Assembly: GCA_945833775.1 (NCBI GenBank) | Contig: CAMAGI010000012.1 | Span: forward strand, 1 to 36,017 | Length of the DNA: 36,017 nt | Direction of reading: 5' to 3' | Source of the DNA: an uncultured Lachnospiraceae bacterium | GTDB taxonomy: Bacteria > Bacillota > Clostridia > Lachnospirales > Lachnospiraceae | In this document: positions 23,140 through 31,288 of the stretch, piece after piece | Layout of the letters: each line of letters opens with the position of its first letter | Numbering within the stretch: the stretch's first letter is position 1 | Notes under the pieces: generated by a model | Seen by the model: the letters and a program-made list of their open reading frames with translations, nothing else | What the model was told of the DNA's origin: nothing | Database searches by the model: none | Made by a program: the position numbers and the translations under genes

Positions 23140-24015
23140 TTACTGGTTGTTTCTCGTCACGATATGGGAGAAAAAGGCTGCCATGCCGCGCTTCGGTTGA
23201 CGCTCCGTCTCCTCCTTGTCCAAAAGTCTCGCCGCGATCCGCTCATAGGCAAGGCTTGATTTTGCCCCGGGATTCTGCATGGAAACCGGCGTCTGCTGCA
23301 TGACTGCCTTTTGCAGCTGCGGATCCTGCGGAACACTCCCCAGGTAAGTCATGGGAATTTTTAAGTAGCGCATGACAACCGCATTCAGCTTATTGTAGAG
23401 AACCTGACCCTCCGATTCCTTTTCCACGCGGTTTGCAATCATTTTGACCTTGGTTGTATCCGCGCGAAACCTCGGATGTCTGTAGAGTGCTTTTAACAGG
23501 GAATAGGAATCCGTGATGGAGGTAGGCTCCGGCGTCGTCACCAGAAGAATTTCTCCGCTGGCCACCAGGAACTCCAGGACGGCATCCGCAATTCCCGCTC
23601 CCGTATCCACTATGATGATATCCGCAATCGCATCCAGCTCTGCCAGATTCTGGATAATATAGCTTAAGTAATCGCGGCTTAGATTGGACATTCCCGCGAT
23701 GCCGCTACCTCCCGATATGAAACCGACCTCCATCGGTCCCCAGGTAATGATATCGCGAATACTCTTTCCTTGATAAATCAAATCGCAAAGGTTATGTTTC
23801 GGAACTGCTCCGAACATAATTTCAATATTTGCAAGGCCGAAATCCGCATCCAGAATGATCACGCGCTTTCCCATTTTACGAAACTGTATCGCGAGATTTA
23901 TGGACGTATTGGATTTGCCGACGCCGCCTTTTCCGCTGGTCACCGTGATCACCCGCGCCAGAGGTCTGGACTGCATGTTTGCCTTAATAATTCGTAACTG
24001 TTCTGCCTGATCCAT
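23140..24015 (-). CDS. flhG: MinD-like ATPase FlhG (FleN/YlxH), flagellar number regulator
   Basis: This is a 291-residue ATPase. The start at 24015 (MDQAEQLRII) is preferred because AAGGAGG lies just upstream; the longer frame to 24042 begins before that site. The deviant Walker A motif SGKGGVGKSNTSINLA (Lys29, Lys34), the switch-like DADFGLANIEIMFG, the Walker B-like IIVDTGAGI and TTPEPTSITDSYSLLK are characteristic of FlhG/FleN. The N-terminal DQAEQLR motif is the conserved element that stimulates the FlhF GTPase. It directly follows flhF, its partner. Together they control flagellar number and placement. Confidence 0.95.
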   Translation of the reverse strand: MDQAEQLRIIKANMQSRPLARVITVTSGKGGVGKSNTSINLAIQFRKMGKRVIILDADFGLANIEIMFGAVPKHNLCDLIYQGKSIRDIITWGPMEVGFISGGSGIAGMSNLSRDYLSYIIQNLAELDAIADIIIVDTGAGIADAVLEFLVASGEILLVTTPEPTSITDSYSLLKALYRHPRFRADTTKVKMIANRVEKESEGQVLYNKLNAVVMRYLKIPMTYLGSVPQDPQLQKAVMQQTPVSMQNPGAKSSLAYERIAARLLDKEETERQPKRGMAAFFSHIVTRNNQ

Positions 24016-24052
24016 GATTCCTCCTTGAAAACCGGACCCCATTCACACCTGA

Positions 24053-25300
24053 TTAAGCTTTACCGCCCAACAATTGTTTGACCGTTTTCTGGGGATTAAA
24101 ACGCTCAATATCGTCCGGTACGTTCTGACCATATGTCACATATGCAATCGGAGCATCTGTGTAGAGTTTCAGATTCAAGAGATTACCCAATGTGGTCGTC
24201 TCATCCAGCTTCGTAAAGATCAGCTGATAATCCGCAACCGTTTTGTAGTTCTCCGCAATTTTCAAAAGATCCCGGTATTTGGTCGTCGCAGAAAGCACCA
24301 GAAAGACCTGACGATTGGCATTCCCGGTGACTGATTGTAGAAGCTCCTTCATCTTGCCCAGCTGCTCTGCATTCTGGTGAGAATGTCCGGCGGTATCAAC
24401 AAAGATATAGTCATACTCCGCAAAATCCGCAATGGCCTCTTTCAGTTCCTCCTCCGTATAGATGACCCGGAAAGGAACCTCTAAGATATTGGCATAGGTG
24501 CGTAACTGTTCGGCCGCCGCTATACGATAGGTATCCAGAGTAAGCAGCGCCACCTTTTTCTTTTCGTCCACCGAGTAGCTGCTGGCAATCTTTGCGATCG
24601 TTGTCGTCTTGCCGACTCCGGTGGGGCCGATGAAGAACACAACTCTGGGATTCTTCTCCGCTGCGGTGATCCCGTCCGATTTGCCGAATTTCAATATCAT
24701 CTTCTGGTACACATTCGCGAGAATGTAGTCGATGGGAACATTGGGCTTCTTTGTGTGCTCCGTCTCCTCCAGAATCTGATTGGCATACTTTTCATCCACC
24801 TCATTGTCTATCATGGCGTTGTAGAGAAGCTTCAGAAACTTCTCCTGTTCGGTATTCCTGCCCTCTTCATTCTCCTTGGACGGCTTCTCGGCAGCCTCAT
24901 CCGCAGGCCGCTGTGTCTCCGCTGATGCTGCTTCCCTTGCCAATTCCTCTTCTTTGCGCCGGGAATCCTCCTGCTTCATGCGATCCTCCAACAGGGTTTG
25001 AAGACTGTCCAGCTTCTTCTCAATGTTCTGGGAGCTGGCAACCGACATCCCGGCACCGGTCTGGGTACGGGCTGCCTCCATCTTCTCTGTACGGGCGGCT
25101 TCCCTGCGCACTGTGCGCATCGCCTCGCGCTCGTCCTCCAAAGCCACCGTCATCTCTATCATCTTCGGTTTCAGGAAGGCAAACGGGCCTTTTCCCTTGA
25201 CGCTCTTCACATTCATGACGACAACACCGTCGCCCAATTCCTTCTGGGCTGCCGCGAGTGCTTCCTCTTCTGTTTTTTCCGTAAATTTCTTGATTATCAT
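24053..25300 (-). CDS. flhF: Flagellar biosynthesis SRP-type GTPase FlhF
   Basis: This is a 415-residue GTPase that sets flagellar position. The N-terminal B domain begins MIIKKFTEKTEEEALAAAQKELG, a typical FlhF start. It leads through a long Glu/Arg/Ala-rich linker to the NG domain: P-loop GPTGVGKTTTIAKIAS near residue 225, DTYRIAAAEQLRTYANIL, DTAGHSHQN and TKLDETTTLGN. Its start codon overlaps the flhA stop (TAATG), implying translational coupling. flhG follows after 37 bases. The DTAG.S motif reads DTAGHS rather than the more common DTAGRS. Confidence 0.97.
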   Translation of the reverse strand: MIIKKFTEKTEEEALAAAQKELGDGVVVMNVKSVKGKGPFAFLKPKMIEMTVALEDEREAMRTVRREAARTEKMEAARTQTGAGMSVASSQNIEKKLDSLQTLLEDRMKQEDSRRKEEELAREAASAETQRPADEAAEKPSKENEEGRNTEQEKFLKLLYNAMIDNEVDEKYANQILEETEHTKKPNVPIDYILANVYQKMILKFGKSDGITAAEKNPRVVFFIGPTGVGKTTTIAKIASSYSVDEKKKVALLTLDTYRIAAAEQLRTYANILEVPFRVIYTEEELKEAIADFAEYDYIFVDTAGHSHQNAEQLGKMKELLQSVTGNANRQVFLVLSATTKYRDLLKIAENYKTVADYQLIFTKLDETTTLGNLLNLKLYTDAPIAYVTYGQNVPDDIERFNPQKTVKQLLGGKA

Positions 25301-27348
25301 TACGCTGTCACCATCCCAACTGACTGTAACTCAACGTTTGATTCCACTTCGTTGTAGGAAACCACTACGAGATCACTGTAGTAATCCTCCGTAAGCCGTT
25401 TAAAATACATCCGCACGATCGGCGATGTGATGATAATCGGGTTCTTGCCGAGGTTTTCCAGTTTCTGTACTTCCCTGCCCACCGAATCGATTATCGCTCT
25501 CGCCCTTGCCGGATCCAGGTTGATAAATGCACCCGTCTCTGTCTGTTTTACACTGCCCATAATCTCCTGTTCCACCTTGGGATCCAGGGTCACCACACTG
25601 GTTGTCTCATGGGGTGGAAAGAACTTGGTGGAGATTGCACGCTTTAAGCTTTGCCTTACATATTCGGTCAAGATATCGGTATCCCTGGTGCTGGGCGCAT
25701 AATCCGCAAGTGTCTCCAGGATCGTCAGGAGGTCGCGGATGGAAATACCCTCCTTCAACAGATTCTGCAAGACCTTCTGAAGTTCGCCCAGACCCAACAG
25801 CTTGGGAATCAACTCCTCCACAAGGGAAGGATTGGTCTCCTTGATGTTGTTGACCAGATTCTGGACATCCTGTCGGGTAAGTAGCTCGGCAATGTGATGT
25901 CGTATGATCTCTGTCAGATGCGTCGCAATGATGGAGGGTGGATCTACGACGGTATAGCCCAGGCTCTCCGCACGTTCCCTCTGCCCCTCCGTAATCCAGA
26001 TAGCCGGCAGATGGAAGGATGGTTCAAAGGTAGGAATTCCCGTGATTTCCTCCTCCACATAACCGGGGTTCATTGCCATGTAGTGATCAAACAAAATCTC
26101 ACCTTCACTGACCTGTATGCCCTTGATCTTGATAATATACTGATTGGGATTGAGCTGGATATTATCACGCAGTCGGATAATCGGCACCACGGTACCCAGT
26201 TCCAGCGCGATCTGCCTTCGGATCATCACCACACGATCCAGCAGATCACCACCCTGATTGACGTCCGCAAGAGGGATGATACCATAACCGAATTCCAACT
26301 CGATGGGATCCACCTGCAACAGGCTGTTGACATTCTCCGGCTGTCGGATCTCCTCGGCCGCAGCCTCCTCACTGTCCACCTCATTCTCAATGGCGGCTGT
26401 CTCCAGATTGCCTGCGATCAGCCTTCCTCCGAAGACAAACAAAAGTCCCATCCCGACAAACAGAATCGTATTCAATTCCGTGACAAGTCCCAGAAACGAC
26501 AGCGTAGCACCCACCAGATACATCACCTTCGGAACGCCGAAGAGCTGTCGGATAATGGTCGGTCCAAACTCTGCTTCCTTGCCTCCCTTTGTCACCAGGA
26601 TACCGGTTGACAAAGAGATCAAGAGGGACGGAATCTGGCTAACCAGGCCGTCACCGATGGTCAGAATACCGTAGTTGTTCAGGGCGGTTCCGATATCCGC
26701 CCCGTTTCGCAACATCCCCATTGCAATACCGCCGATCAGATTGATGGCTGTGAGCAGAAGGCCTGCCACCGCATCTCCCTTTACATACTTCACGGCACCG
26801 TCCATGGAACCGAAGAAACTGGATTCCTGCTGAATCTTGTCTCTTCGAAGCTTCGCTTCCTTGTCGTCAATTGCTCCCGTGTTCAAATCGGCATCGATGG
26901 CCATCTGCTTTCCGGGCATGGCATCCAATGTAAATCTTGCCGTTACCTCAGCGACACGCTCGGATCCCTTGTTGATGACCAAAAACTGAATCATGATCAG
27001 GATGACGAAGACGATGGCACCGACAATCAAGTCACCTCCGCCTACGAACTGTCCGAATGTCTTAACGACATTGCCGCTGGTACCGGTGGTGAGAATCAGT
27101 CTCGTGGACGAAACGTTCATGGCGATTCGAAAGATCGTCGTAAACAGAAGGATCGTCGGGAAATACGAGACATCCAGCACCTCCTTGGTAAACATACAAA
27201 CAAACAAAATGGTAAATGCTATGGCGATATTAAACGCCATGAAAATATCCAGAAGAAATGCGGGAAGAGGCACAATTAACATAACGAACGCAACCAGAAT
27301 ATAGATTGCAATCATGGCATCCGTACTCTGCATTCTCTTTAAGTTCAC
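25300..27348 (-). CDS. flhA: Flagellar type III export protein FlhA
   Basis: This is a 682-residue export-gate protein. The N-terminal half contains about eight membrane helices, the conserved FHIPEP-type region (TRFTLDAMPGKQMAIDADLN) and AGLLLTAINLIGGIAMG. The C-terminal cytoplasmic half, from about residue 350, has the domains that bind chaperone-substrate complexes (LELGYGI-type ELEFGYGIIPLAD, and VDPPSIIATHLTEIIRHH). It starts with GTG at 27348; AAGGAGG is upstream. Length is normal for the family. It precedes flhF with a 1-base stop/start overlap and follows flhB. Confidence 0.98.
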   Translation of the reverse strand: MNLKRMQSTDAMIAIYILVAFVMLIVPLPAFLLDIFMAFNIAIAFTILFVCMFTKEVLDVSYFPTILLFTTIFRIAMNVSSTRLILTTGTSGNVVKTFGQFVGGGDLIVGAIVFVILIMIQFLVINKGSERVAEVTARFTLDAMPGKQMAIDADLNTGAIDDKEAKLRRDKIQQESSFFGSMDGAVKYVKGDAVAGLLLTAINLIGGIAMGMLRNGADIGTALNNYGILTIGDGLVSQIPSLLISLSTGILVTKGGKEAEFGPTIIRQLFGVPKVMYLVGATLSFLGLVTELNTILFVGMGLLFVFGGRLIAGNLETAAIENEVDSEEAAAEEIRQPENVNSLLQVDPIELEFGYGIIPLADVNQGGDLLDRVVMIRRQIALELGTVVPIIRLRDNIQLNPNQYIIKIKGIQVSEGEILFDHYMAMNPGYVEEEITGIPTFEPSFHLPAIWITEGQRERAESLGYTVVDPPSIIATHLTEIIRHHIAELLTRQDVQNLVNNIKETNPSLVEELIPKLLGLGELQKVLQNLLKEGISIRDLLTILETLADYAPSTRDTDILTEYVRQSLKRAISTKFFPPHETTSVVTLDPKVEQEIMGSVKQTETGAFINLDPARARAIIDSVGREVQKLENLGKNPIIITSPIVRMYFKRLTEDYYSDLVVVSYNEVESNVELQSVGMVTA

Positions 27349-27374
27349 GGCCTCTCACCTCCTTCTTTGGTCTT

Positions 27375-28487
27375 CTATAATTTTCCCTGCAAGTGATATA
27401 CAAACGCCAGCACTTCCGCCACCGCCTGATAGAGCTCCGGCGGCACCGTCTGCCCCACATCCACATTGGCGTAAAGCATACGCGCAAGGGGCTTATTCTC
27501 CACAATTTCCACTCCGTTTTCGCGGGCCACCTCCCGGATGCGTTTTGCCAGATAATCCTCACCTTTCGCAATGACCATCGGCGCATCCATCACTTCGGAA
27601 TCGTACTGCACCGCAACCGCATAATGGGTAGGGTTGGTGATGACAACGTCCGCTTTTGGGAGATCCTGCATCATACGGCGTCTGGATGCTTCCTGCATGC
27701 GCTGGCGAATTTTTCCCTTGATCTGGGGATCTCCTTCCATCTGCTTGAATTCCTCTTTGATTTCCTGTTTGGTCATTCTCATATCACGGCTGAACTTAAA
27801 CCGTTGATACAAAAGATCCGCAAAGGCGAGGATCATATAAACCGCTGCCACCCGGATCCCCAGATCCGTCACCAGCTCAGCCGTCAATTTAACCGCCTGC
27901 ATCAGCGGCATATCGTACAGCGCAAAGAGCAGCATGTTTTTGTCTTTCAGATACCCATAACAAATGTACGCGATCAAACCGATCTTCAAAATCGCCTTCA
28001 CCAGTTCCACCAGGGAATTGGGAGAAAAAATCCTCTTAAAGCCGGAAATCGGATTCAGCTTGCTGAATTTCGGCCGCATGGTCTTGCCGGTGGGCTTCCA
28101 CCCCACCTGGGCGACATCGCTGACGAATGCGACCAAAAATCCGATCAACAGAATCGGAGCCATGACTGTGATGATCTCCATGACCATATAGCGAAAAATC
28201 ACACCGGTATCCCACTGCGGCATGAATCCGTGCCAGAAAGTGGTAACCTCCGGAATACGGGAATACACAACCGAAAAAACCTGCAGAAACTGATTGCCCA
28301 TGTTGCCGACCCAGAGCTTCAGCACAAGAAAAAGGGCCAGTAGGCTGAGGCCGTTCGCAATTTCACGGCTCTTCGCAACCTGACCTTCTTTTCGTGCATC
28401 GTCTAACTTTTTCTGGGTAGCGGGCTCGGTCTTCTCACCGCCCATTCCCTCTTGTGCAAAGAATTGCAGATTATATTCCAACAGCAT
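27375..28487 (-). CDS. flhB: Flagellar type III export switch protein FlhB
   Basis: This is a 370-residue membrane protein that switches export specificity from rod/hook to filament. It has an N-terminal charged segment (KTEPATQKKLDDARKEGQVAKSRE, with the family EKATPKK-like motif), four membrane segments (about residues 45-220), and a cytoplasmic domain with the self-cleavage site Asn285-Pro-Thr-His in DVVITNPTHYAVAV. The C-terminal domain ends ALAFVYHLQGKL-like after VPPELYQAVAEVL, as expected. Its ATG overlaps the fliR stop (TAATG). Confidence 0.98.
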   Translation of the reverse strand: MLLEYNLQFFAQEGMGGEKTEPATQKKLDDARKEGQVAKSREIANGLSLLALFLVLKLWVGNMGNQFLQVFSVVYSRIPEVTTFWHGFMPQWDTGVIFRYMVMEIITVMAPILLIGFLVAFVSDVAQVGWKPTGKTMRPKFSKLNPISGFKRIFSPNSLVELVKAILKIGLIAYICYGYLKDKNMLLFALYDMPLMQAVKLTAELVTDLGIRVAAVYMILAFADLLYQRFKFSRDMRMTKQEIKEEFKQMEGDPQIKGKIRQRMQEASRRRMMQDLPKADVVITNPTHYAVAVQYDSEVMDAPMVIAKGEDYLAKRIREVARENGVEIVENKPLARMLYANVDVGQTVPPELYQAVAEVLAFVYHLQGKL

Positions 28488-29269
28488 TACATCATCGTCT
28501 CCACAAAGGCTTCCACCATGTTTTTCATCTCCTGCATAATAAAGTCCGCGGCATCCGGAAGCATTCCCACTGTCAGAAAAAGTGAAGTAAGTCCCGTGAG
28601 CACCTTGAGCTGGATTCCCACCGAGAACATATTCATCTGCGGGGAAACCTTCGCCATTACACCAAGAATGGCATTTAGCAGTAAAATGATACAGAAGATC
28701 GGCAGTACAATTCGAAATCCGATCAAAATATAGTCACTCATAAAGGTGATGATTTTGCCAAGCAGTCTGTCCGTGTGAATCACAGCACCGTTGATCGGTA
28801 TCAGAACAAAAGTATCCGCCAGGGCTCCCAGCAGATACCGGTGCATACCGGTCACAAGAAACAGCATCATAAATACATACTGGTACAAGACACCGGTGAT
28901 ACTGGTACTCTCTTTTGTCGTGGGATCCATCAGGGTGGCCATGCTCATACCGGTCTCCATGTCAGCGATGGTTCCGGCAAAACTCACAATCGATGTGCAG
29001 ATATTGGCGGAAAATCCGATTAACAGACCTGTGACAGCCTCCTTCATCACAACCACCGCGTACTCCATGAGGGATTCGCATATCACCGCCTGGGAGGGTG
29101 TGATCGCCTCATACAAAAGCACGGAGATCGCAACACTCAACCCAATACGAACACGTGCGGGGGTGTTCGTCATGCTGAAAAAAGGGGCAATGTAAACAAA
29201 ACAGGATACTCTGGTGAGTATCAGCAAAAAGTATTCAAGATCATGGATGGAAAAGGAAAGTTCAATCAT
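28487..29269 (-). CDS. fliR: Flagellar export gate protein FliR
   Basis: This is a 260-residue membrane protein with about six hydrophobic segments, and an export-gate partner of FliP and FliQ. The conserved start LEYFLLILTRVSCFVYIAPFF and the segments VRIGLSVAISVLLYEAI, VMKEAVTGLLIGFSANI and DYILIGFRIVLPIFCIILLLNAILGVMAKVSPQMNMFSVG are diagnostic; the last contains the family K.sPQmNmf motif. It lies 12 bases after fliQ and overlaps flhB by one base. Confidence 0.97.
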   Translation of the reverse strand: MIELSFSIHDLEYFLLILTRVSCFVYIAPFFSMTNTPARVRIGLSVAISVLLYEAITPSQAVICESLMEYAVVVMKEAVTGLLIGFSANICTSIVSFAGTIADMETGMSMATLMDPTTKESTSITGVLYQYVFMMLFLVTGMHRYLLGALADTFVLIPINGAVIHTDRLLGKIITFMSDYILIGFRIVLPIFCIILLLNAILGVMAKVSPQMNMFSVGIQLKVLTGLTSLFLTVGMLPDAADFIMQEMKNMVEAFVETMM

Positions 29270-29281
29270 ACGCCTGCCCCG

Positions 29282-29554
29282 TCATCGATGCGCATATACG
29301 CTGAAACTTCCCCACAATTCCTGTGTGTATTCCACCATTTCATTCATCATCCATCCGCCGAGGAACATGATCGCCAGAAAGATTGCAATCACCTTCGGCA
29401 CAAAGGTAAGTGTCTGTTCCTGTATGGAGGTTACCGTCTGGAAAATGCTGACAATAAGCCCAACCGCCAGGGACACAAGCAATATCGGCAACGACACTTC
29501 CAGCACGAGATAAAGCCCCTGTGCCACCATATCCGTAACCGCTTCCGTTGTCAT
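29282..29554 (-). CDS. fliQ: Flagellar export gate protein FliQ
   Basis: This is a 90-residue protein with two membrane helices (about residues 14-37 and 52-72). The family motif IVSIFQTVTSIQEQTLTFVPKVIAI is intact. It forms part of the FliPQR pore of the flagellar export apparatus. The length is normal, and it sits between fliP and fliR. Confidence 0.97.
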   Translation of the reverse strand: MTTEAVTDMVAQGLYLVLEVSLPILLVSLAVGLIVSIFQTVTSIQEQTLTFVPKVIAIFLAIMFLGGWMMNEMVEYTQELWGSFSVYAHR

Positions 29555-29596
29555 TCTACCTCACACTCCTTACCATTGGCAGTACTACACTGTTTG

Positions 29597-30454
29597 TTAA
29601 TAAAACGTCTCAACAAGCTCTCCGATCACCAATGCCCAGCCATCCGCCAACACAAAGAGCAGGATTTTAAAAGGCATGGAAATCGTTGTAGGCGGCAGCA
29701 TCATCATACCCATACTCATAAGTGTCGACGCTACTACCATGTCGATGACAATAAAGGGAATATAGATCATGAAGCCGATCCAGAATGCAAGTCGCAGTTC
29801 ACTGATCATAAAGCTGGGAATCAGCACGGAATTCGGTATCTCTTCCAGCGTCTGCCCATCCCAGGTTTTTCCGGCAATATCCATAAACAGTTCCACATCC
29901 TTTACCTGGGTCTGCGGATACATAAATTCGCGCAACGGTTTGATCGCCGCATCCAGAAATTCTTCCTGCTCGAGTTGTCCTTCCTGATACGGAACATATG
30001 CCGTCTCGTAGATTTCATTGATGGTCGGCTCCATGATGAAAAATGTTAATATCAAAGCGAGGCCGATCAGGATCTGATTTGGTGGCGCAGTCTGTGTATT
30101 CAGTGCGCTCCGCGTAAAATGCAAAACAATGATGATACGGGTGAATGATGTCATCATGATGATGATCATCGGGGCCAGCATGATCAGCGTCAGCGTCAGT
30201 AAAATCTGAAGTGCACCGTTTAACTGCCCGTTGTCATCATTGACAGTGAGTGTTATGGAGTTGACCGAATTAATATCGTCCAGCTCATCCGGGGTCTGTG
30301 CCGTTCCTGCCGGGTGAAACACGGTGGACGTCTCCGTCTGCCCCGTCTCCGCAGCTTTTACCGGCACTGTCTCGTGAATGCACAATATGCCTACCGTAAC
30401 CAGCAGGCATATTATCCTCATCATCAAATTTATAGTTGGTCTATATCTTCTCAT
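29597..30454 (-). CDS. fliP: Flagellar export gate protein FliP
   Basis: This is a 285-residue protein with an N-terminal signal-like hydrophobic segment (about residues 12-26) and a short extracytoplasmic stretch. The FliP core includes LIMLAPMIIIMMTSFTRIIIVLHFTRSALNTQTAPPNQILIGLALILTFFIM and, near the end, IPFIVIDMVVASTLMSMGMMMLPP. The family signatures MTSFTRI and LMSMGMMMLPP are present. A long polar loop (about 145-215) lies between the hydrophobic halves, as usual. It follows fliO by 6 bases and precedes fliQ by 42. Confidence 0.98.
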   Translation of the reverse strand: MRRYRPTINLMMRIICLLVTVGILCIHETVPVKAAETGQTETSTVFHPAGTAQTPDELDDINSVNSITLTVNDDNGQLNGALQILLTLTLIMLAPMIIIMMTSFTRIIIVLHFTRSALNTQTAPPNQILIGLALILTFFIMEPTINEIYETAYVPYQEGQLEQEEFLDAAIKPLREFMYPQTQVKDVELFMDIAGKTWDGQTLEEIPNSVLIPSFMISELRLAFWIGFMIYIPFIVIDMVVASTLMSMGMMMLPPTTISMPFKILLFVLADGWALVIGELVETFY

Positions 30455-30460
30455 GGTTCT

Positions 30461-30871
30461 TCATTCCTTCGGTCTGTCCGTCTCGCACACTTCGGTCTCA
30501 CCGGACGCATTCTGCGCGGAAGTCTTCTTCAAAGCTTTTTCGAATAGCTCCCGAAAACCACTTCCTCCGGAAGAACTGTGGCACAGATTCATCTGCTCCG
30601 CCGGAATTTCTCCCAGCATGGTCACCGTATCTTTGCATACGGCAATTGCCATGTAGGTTTGCCCTACCCTCACAATCTGAATATATTTATTGGTGCTTAT
30701 CCGGGTAGTCTCAATGATTTCGATATTGGTGCCCATGCCGGTCTGTTTCTGGTAATTGGCAATCCACCTTGTCGTAAACGCCGTGATTGCCAATACTGCC
30801 ACAAAAATTACCAGAATTGCGATAAATTGCACATAACTGTTGGTGCGGCCGGCAATCAGAGCAGGGCTCAC
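30461..30871 (-). CDS. fliO: Flagellar biosynthesis protein FliO
   Basis: This is a 136-residue membrane protein that helps FliP assemble. A single membrane segment (about residues 13-32) is followed by a basic patch (RWIANYQKQ), the small FliO domain (NIEIIETTRISTNKYIQIVRVGQTYMAIAVCKDTVTMLGEI), and a polar tail. It starts with GTG, which overlaps the cheY stop by 3-4 bases (GTGA). The position between cheY and fliP matches fliZ/fliO in Bacillus. Sequence conservation in this family is low, so synteny carries much of the weight. Confidence 0.9.
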   Translation of the reverse strand: MSPALIAGRTNSYVQFIAILVIFVAVLAITAFTTRWIANYQKQTGMGTNIEIIETTRISTNKYIQIVRVGQTYMAIAVCKDTVTMLGEIPAEQMNLCHSSSGGSGFRELFEKALKKTSAQNASGETEVCETDRPKE

Positions 30872-31230
30872 CCCATTACCTTCTTTACTGCATCGATTAC
30901 ACGCTCAGCCTGGAAAGGCTTTACAATGAAATCTTTGGCACCGGCTTGAATGGACTCGATAACCATCGCCTGCTGTCCCATTGCGGAGCACATGATAACC
31001 TTTGCGCTGGCATCAATCTTTCGAATCTCCTTAAGTGCCTGAATACCATCCATCTCGGGCATCGTAATATCCATAAGCACCAGATCGGGACTGCATTCCT
31101 TATACTTCTCCACGGCCTTAAGACCGTTCTCAGCCTCACCCACAACGTTGTAACCGTTCTTACCGAGAATGTCCTTGATCATCATTCTCATAAACGCTGC
31201 ATCGTCACAAATCAGAATATTTTTTGCCAT
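30868..31230 (-). CDS. cheY: Chemotaxis response regulator CheY
   Basis: This is a 120-residue single-domain receiver that binds the flagellar switch when phosphorylated by CheA. The start at 31230 (MAKNILICDDA) is fixed by GGAGG 7 bases upstream; an earlier in-frame ATG overlaps that site. The acidic residues Asp9 and Asp10, phospho-acceptor Asp54 (LVLMDITMPEMDGI), Ser/Thr switch residue (IMCSAMG) and Lys in FIVKPF are all present. It lies between fliY and fliO, as in Bacillus. Confidence 0.98.
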   Translation of the reverse strand: MAKNILICDDAAFMRMMIKDILGKNGYNVVGEAENGLKAVEKYKECSPDLVLMDITMPEMDGIQALKEIRKIDASAKVIMCSAMGQQAMVIESIQAGAKDFIVKPFQAERVIDAVKKVMG

Positions 31231-31288
31231 GAATTCATCCTCCATTTTTTACTTGGCTCATTTTCTTGTAATTTGTCGGATCCGCAGA

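Noticed and set aside
27393..28343. 316-codon + strand frame opposite flhB
   Set aside because: Composition rich in His, Arg and Gln is typical of an antisense shadow; flhB on the other strand is certain.
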